Shown here piece by piece: positions 6,310-6,437 of a stretch of DNA of 6,437 nt. Source of the DNA: Thermoplasmatota archaeon (GTDB lineage Archaea > Thermoplasmatota > E2 > DHVEG-1); contig JAUWIE010000087.1 in the NCBI GenBank assembly GCA_030605515.1, positions 1 through 6,437 of the forward strand, read 5' to 3'. Within the stretch, counting starts at the first letter, position 1, and every line of letters starts with the position of its first letter. Made by a program: the position numbers and the translations under genes. A model generated the notes under the pieces. The model was not told the origin of the DNA, ran no database searches, and was given only the letters and a program-made list of their open reading frames with translations.

Positions 6310-6437
6310 TTAAGATAAACACAATTCTTTTCTAAGGAGTGTTTCAAGTTCTTCAAAGCTGTTTTTCCCTTGCAATTTCCATGTTGCAAACATGGACGCA
6401 ATATATTGATAATTCTTTGCACCATTAATTGAACGGA
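6310..6437 (-). CDS. C-terminal fragment of an IS66-type transposase
   Basis: On the minus strand an open frame enters from the right edge and ends at TAA (6312-6310), giving 41 residues starting RSINGAKNYQYIASM and ending ETLLRKELCLS. The pattern (F)RS..GA.....I.S...T...QGKN.FE.L..LL resembles what I recall of the end of PF03050 (IS66-family) transposases, downstream of the catalytic Glu. The two bases before the first full codon (TC on the coding strand) would allow the Phe usual there. The rest of the element, including the catalytic core and the far inverted repeat, is outside the window, so intactness cannot be judged. It faces the initiator tRNA with only 23 bp between them. Family assignment rests on a short tail and is moderate. 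Confidence 0.6.
   Translation of the reverse strand, partial: RSINGAKNYQYIASMFATWKLQGKNSFEELETLLRKELCLS

Noticed and set aside
1..6437. CRISPR array or phage defence system
   Set aside because: No spaced direct repeats and no nuclease, helicase or toxin-antitoxin signatures were seen; the caspase-like peptidases carry export signals and lack effector partners, so they are not argued to be defence effectors.

Overview
The window looks archaeal. The strongest evidence is a 75-nt initiator tRNA-Met with an A1-U72 acceptor pair and three G-C pairs closing the anticodon stem. Supporting signs are SD motifs of the GGTGAT type, a BRE/TATA-like element at a sensible distance before the tRNA, and oligo-T tracts rather than stem-loop terminators. 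The DNA is AT-rich throughout except for the tRNA. The clade cannot be fixed from this window. Secreted C25-type peptidases of this kind are known in several uncultured archaeal groups (Thermoplasmata-like and Asgard lineages among them), so I leave the assignment open.

Layout: positions 2-67 hold the last 21 codons of an unrecognised plus-strand gene. Positions 68-299 are mostly AT-rich leader, with one possible small ORF (83-244), a weak promoter candidate and an imperfect palindrome near the predicted transcript start. Positions 300-6031 are two long tandem genes (964 and 940 codons, 14 bp apart) encoding paralogous exported proteins. Positions 6032-6211 are a short spacer with an oligo-T terminator and the tRNA promoter. 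The initiator tRNA is at 6212-6286. From 6310 to the window edge, on the minus strand, lies the C-terminal end of an IS66-type transposase.

The two large genes dominate the window. Each has an N-terminal export signal, a module resembling cell-wall-binding repeat 2 (PF04122), a beta-sandwich-like insert with a Gly-rich loop, and a C-terminal clan CD cysteine peptidase of the gingipain type (family C25) with the His-Gly and Glu-Ser-Cys active-site motifs intact. Neither has a C-terminal membrane anchor or sorting tail. They are probably co-transcribed and act at or outside the cell surface, for example in breaking down external protein or remodelling surface proteins. Substrate and partner are not visible in the sequence. 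The most notable aspects are the tandem paralogy with a retained dyad in both copies, the unusually long His-Cys spacing compared with gingipain, and a short block of near-identical DNA inside otherwise diverged genes.
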